Positions 49,541 through 51,556 of a DNA stretch of 51,556 nucleotides are shown here, in pieces. Origin of the DNA: Pseudomonadota bacterium (lineage in GTDB: Bacteria; Pseudomonadota; Alphaproteobacteria; Rhizobiales; Hyphomicrobiaceae); NCBI GenBank assembly GCA_023412805.1, contig JAEZRM010000044.1, positions 1-51,556 on the forward strand, in the 5' to 3' direction. Under the pieces are notes generated by a model. It saw only the letters and a list, made by a program, of their open reading frames with translations, did no database searches and had not been told where the DNA came from. How positions within the stretch are numbered: the first letter of the stretch is position 1; each line of letters opens with the position of its first letter. The translations under genes and the position numbers were made by a program.

Positions 49541-49822
49541 TCACCGCTCGTGCTCAGGCCTCACGAGAAACGCAAGAACGTCGCGCTCGAGCTGGGTGCC
49601 GTTTCCTAGTCGCGCAACCTCCTCACCGTCCAGATAAACTATCCATTCGAGCGCATGCGGCTCAAATCCCGCAAGCCTCGTGTCCCCTCGCCACTCAGAC
49701 TCTGGCGGCAAAACATTTACGTCGTGGATGGCCCCCTGCTCATCCCACACTTTGCCGTAAACGAAGCCATATCCTGCGATCGACCTAAGTCCGGCCGCGT
49801 CACAACACATCGGCCTCGCCAT
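49541..49822 (-). CDS. Hypothetical protein
   Basis: 93 residues (start 49822 or Met at 49810). GFVYGKVWDEQGAIHDVNVL, LAGFEPHALEWIVYLDGEEV and the end DVLAFLVRPEHER look like a small alpha/beta protein. No good ribosome-binding site. It overlaps the first 20 bp of the kinase remnant on the other strand. Not recognised. Confidence 0.5.
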   Translation of the reverse strand: MARPMCCDAAGLRSIAGYGFVYGKVWDEQGAIHDVNVLPPESEWRGDTRLAGFEPHALEWIVYLDGEEVARLGNGTQLERDVLAFLVRPEHER

Positions 49823-50035
49823 TCACGAGCTCGCGACCAACGCATCAAAGTATGGCGCACTCTCGGTGCCGGAAGGCCGTGTGAGCATCACATGGAACGA
49901 ACACAGCGACGCGATGGCACTCGGGATTTCAAACTGACGTGGACCGAGAGCGGCGGGCCACAGGTTCTTGCTTCATCGCGGAAAGGCTTCGGCCGGTTTG
50001 TTATTGAATCCGCCGTGGCGCGCGGCGTCTCATGA
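49803..50035 (+). pseudogene. HWE histidine-kinase ATPase-domain remnant
   Basis: One frame reads IGLAIHELATNASKYGALSV...PEGRVSITWNEHS (N box of HWE kinases). A second frame continues DFKLTWTESGGPQV and RKGFGRFVIESAVARGVS (G boxes), ending at TGA 50033-50035. The sensor and phospho-acceptor parts are missing. It is a different kinase from the intact one at 43381-44457. Confidence 0.75.
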
Positions 50036-50199
50036 AACGCAAAAATCGATTGGCATTCATCAGGCCTGTTTGCACCCTCGAAGCCCCTTCCTCTGGCTTG
50101 GTGAGCAAGGTCTCTTTTCATCTCGACGAGAAGCTTATCAATTGATGTGTGCGCCGGAGCGGTGCACTGGAGGTAATTCGCTGAGGATCGGCGCGTCGT

Positions 50200-50604
50200 T
50201 TACGTCTTCGACGGATACTGCCGTTTCGAAGTGCCCGGGGCGATAAGTGGTGGCACGTCGGGATTGGTGCGCAGGGTCTCAAGATACGCAAGGATGTCCT
50301 GGATCTCATCGCGCGTGATTTGCGTGTCAGGCATCGGCATGTGCGGCAGCATGAGTGTGTTGCTAATCCGGTCAGACGACTGGCCGGGTCGATTGGCGAT
50401 CCCCCGAAACGTGCCAATACCCTCCGGTGCTGACTTTCCTGAGCCGTCAACCATATGGCAGTTGGCGCAAAGGCGCACAGCCAGTGCACGACCCCGCGTA
50501 GCCGAAGGCTCAGGCGATTGCGCGGTCACGTCAGTAAATGACAGTGAAACCCATGACATGAGCCCTGTCGCGCAAACAAATCTACTCCACCGCATGGTCC
50601 ACAT
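50200..50604 (-). CDS. Periplasmic cytochrome c
   Basis: 134 residues, AAGGGAT 9 nt upstream. Signal peptide about 1-28 (cut near TAQS). Haem motif C-A-N-C-H (RLCANCHMVDGSGKSAPEGI), axial Met region MLPHMPMPDTQITRDEIQDI and a helix LAYLETLR. Class I monohaem cytochrome, like subunits that serve dehydrogenases or oxidases, but no partner gene is adjacent. Confidence 0.85.
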   Translation of the reverse strand: MWTMRWSRFVCATGLMSWVSLSFTDVTAQSPEPSATRGRALAVRLCANCHMVDGSGKSAPEGIGTFRGIANRPGQSSDRISNTLMLPHMPMPDTQITRDEIQDILAYLETLRTNPDVPPLIAPGTSKRQYPSKT

Positions 50605-50755
50605 GCCGACGATCCCTTCGGTCTAATTCGGCACATGATATCGCATGCCCGCCGTCGGCTCTTGATGCATCGCAAGCTCACGCCGGTCACCAAAACGCCC
50701 AGGACACTGGAGCTCCATTCACCTGTCCCATAGGACTGGTGATACCCTCCGCCAG

Positions 50756-50871
50756 GTGTCTGGATACCCGGACACACGCACATCCGGTTTTCTCTGGTAC
50801 GTTGATGAGACTTCGTCGCGGTATGCCCGGGCCTATGGGCCCCCATACATCTGGGTCTCTGGTTGACCAGA
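50756..50871. repeat. Cluster of inverted repeats, candidate centromere or origin
   Basis: Within a gene-free stretch (50605-50964) upstream of the parA remnant: GTGTCTGGATACCCGGACAC (50756-50775, one mismatch), an imperfect palindrome with arms GTATG (50821-50825) and CATAC (50844-50848) around GGGCCTATGGGCCC, and TCTGGTTGACCAGA (50858-50871). Such clustering next to parA suits a partition site or replication control region; this is inference. Confidence 0.5.
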
Positions 50872-50964
50872 ACAACACACCCCCATATGCCCGCAACCCC
50901 ACAAAAACGGACATACTGTTGCCGGGGTAACTGGGGACGCGCACAGTCGCGACATGACCACTGC

Positions 50965-51229
50965 CATGCGCCCACCATCATCGCCTTCGCTTCACCCAAA
51001 GGAGGCGTCGGCAAGTCGACCAGCTGCGCATGTCTAAGGCGCTCTAACGGCGAGGGGCTACCCCGTTCTCGTGCTCGACCTCGACCAGAACCGCACGCTG
51101 AAGCAGTGGTTCAAATGCTTCCCCGACCTCGCCGGTATTCTGACCGTCGAAGGCCTAGGGGAGGGTGAGTTTATGGACAGGCTGAAGCATCACTGCGATA
51201 CGCGCAGCGGGATCATCCTGTTGACGTAG
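50965..51229 (+). pseudogene. parA: Broken and truncated ParA
   Basis: After ATG 50965 and a one-base shift the frame reads IIAFASPKGGVGKSTSCACL, the deviant Walker A of ParA ATPases (K-G-G-V-G-K-S-T). A second shift then gives GYPVLVLDLDQNRTLKQWFK (Walker A-prime strand) through GEGEFMDRLKHHCDTRSGII to a premature TAG at 51227-51229. Only about 85 of the usual about 210 residues remain. Active partition by this protein is not possible. Confidence 0.85.
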
Positions 51230-51429
51230 CCGGGGTCTGTCAGAAGACGACTATCCAGGCGGCAACTGTGGCCGGCACCCGACGTGAAGCGGTCCGGCGT
51301 CGAACCTTTCGACAGGGCAACCACCGCGCTTCGCCAATCAAACTCGAGAGCCATGAAGGAGATGGTGGCAAGGCTCGTCCATGATTGAGCATGTGCTTCT
51401 GTCGCGATGATGGCTCGCAGGTGTTTCCC
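51230..51429. other. Gene-free interval across the circle junction
   Basis: From the parA remnant through the junction to about base 115 no convincing gene is seen. Frames here are Arg/Ser-rich. A replication origin could lie here but no iterons or DnaA boxes were recognised by eye. Confidence 0.4.
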
Positions 51430-51556
51430 GGTTTGGTCGGCGCTATGCCGATGGTTGCAACCAACCTGCTAGCGGCGCTTGGAACCCACTGCCCCTTAAG
51501 AGGTTGAACTCGCGAGCGCCGGGTGACAACCGGGCACAAGGGAGATGGTGGACGCA
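51430..51556. repeat. Right copy of 127-bp terminal overlap
   Basis: Identical to bases 1-127; see the entry there. In the circle this sequence exists once. Confidence 0.93.

Noticed and set aside
1..51556. CRISPR arrays, tRNA or rRNA genes
   Set aside because: No regularly spaced repeat series, no cloverleaf with a T-loop consensus and no rRNA-like stretch were seen on either strand by eye.

Overview
The window reads as one closed circle. Its first 127 bases recur exactly as its last 127 (1-127 = 51430-51556), the signature of a circular path in a k=127 de Bruijn assembly, which implies a 51,429-bp molecule. The host is most likely an alphaproteobacterium of the order Hyphomicrobiales (Bradyrhizobium/Methylobacterium/Hyphomicrobium relatives). 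The evidence is high GC, many small Rhizobiales-type hypothetical proteins, an alphaproteobacterial SOS box (GTTC-N7-GTTC) in front of umuDC, an H-NS/HvrA-type protein, HWE-type histidine kinases and many EcfG-type promoters (GGAAC-N16/17-CGTT).

Layout. 0-6.7 kb: small hypothetical genes, a decayed copper-binding protein gene, two secreted basic/low-complexity proteins, a mini-operon of overlapping tiny ORFs and a small membrane operon. 6.9-22.5 kb: a dense stress island with a large-subunit catalase, three YciE/YciF (DUF892) ferritin-like proteins, a Cys-rich four-helix copper-binding protein, short-chain and zinc dehydrogenases, a FAD oxidoreductase-Rieske fusion, BrkB/YihY and other membrane proteins, CinA/PncC-type amidase and GlsB/YeaQ. 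22.7-24.9 kb: wrecked plasmid genes (ribbon-helix-helix partition-type protein, MobA/VirD2-type relaxase). 24.9-31.9 kb: two Rnk/GreA-type regulators, tandem UspA protein, K+/H+ antiporter, DUF2892 protein. 32.2-34.8 kb: an IS3-family element interrupted by an IS1595-family element, both with clean target duplications. 35-44.5 kb: P1B-4 metal ATPase, PaaI thioesterase, Spy-like protein, cytochromes c, amino-acid permease, a truncated PAS/GAF sensor and an HWE kinase with an XRE regulator. 44.5-51.4 kb: umuDC, XRE-SulP pair, cupin, H-NS, kinase remnant, cytochrome c and a broken parA.

How the genes work together. Nine exact and five one-mismatch EcfG promoter motifs lie in front of genes, almost all in the stress island. 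No phyR, nepR or ecfG is visible, so the circle appears to be a movable part of the host general stress response regulon, driven by a chromosomal sigma factor. The products address peroxide, iron and copper handling, redox, envelope stress, potassium/proton balance, metal efflux and DNA-damage tolerance.

Two oddities stand out. No intact replication initiator is recognisable, while parA, the partition-type RHH gene and the relaxase are all broken. In addition about fifteen genes carry single or double-base indels or truncations. Either the molecule is a decaying, non-mobile replicon with an unrecognised replication system, or the frameshifts and/or the circle need checking against reads.
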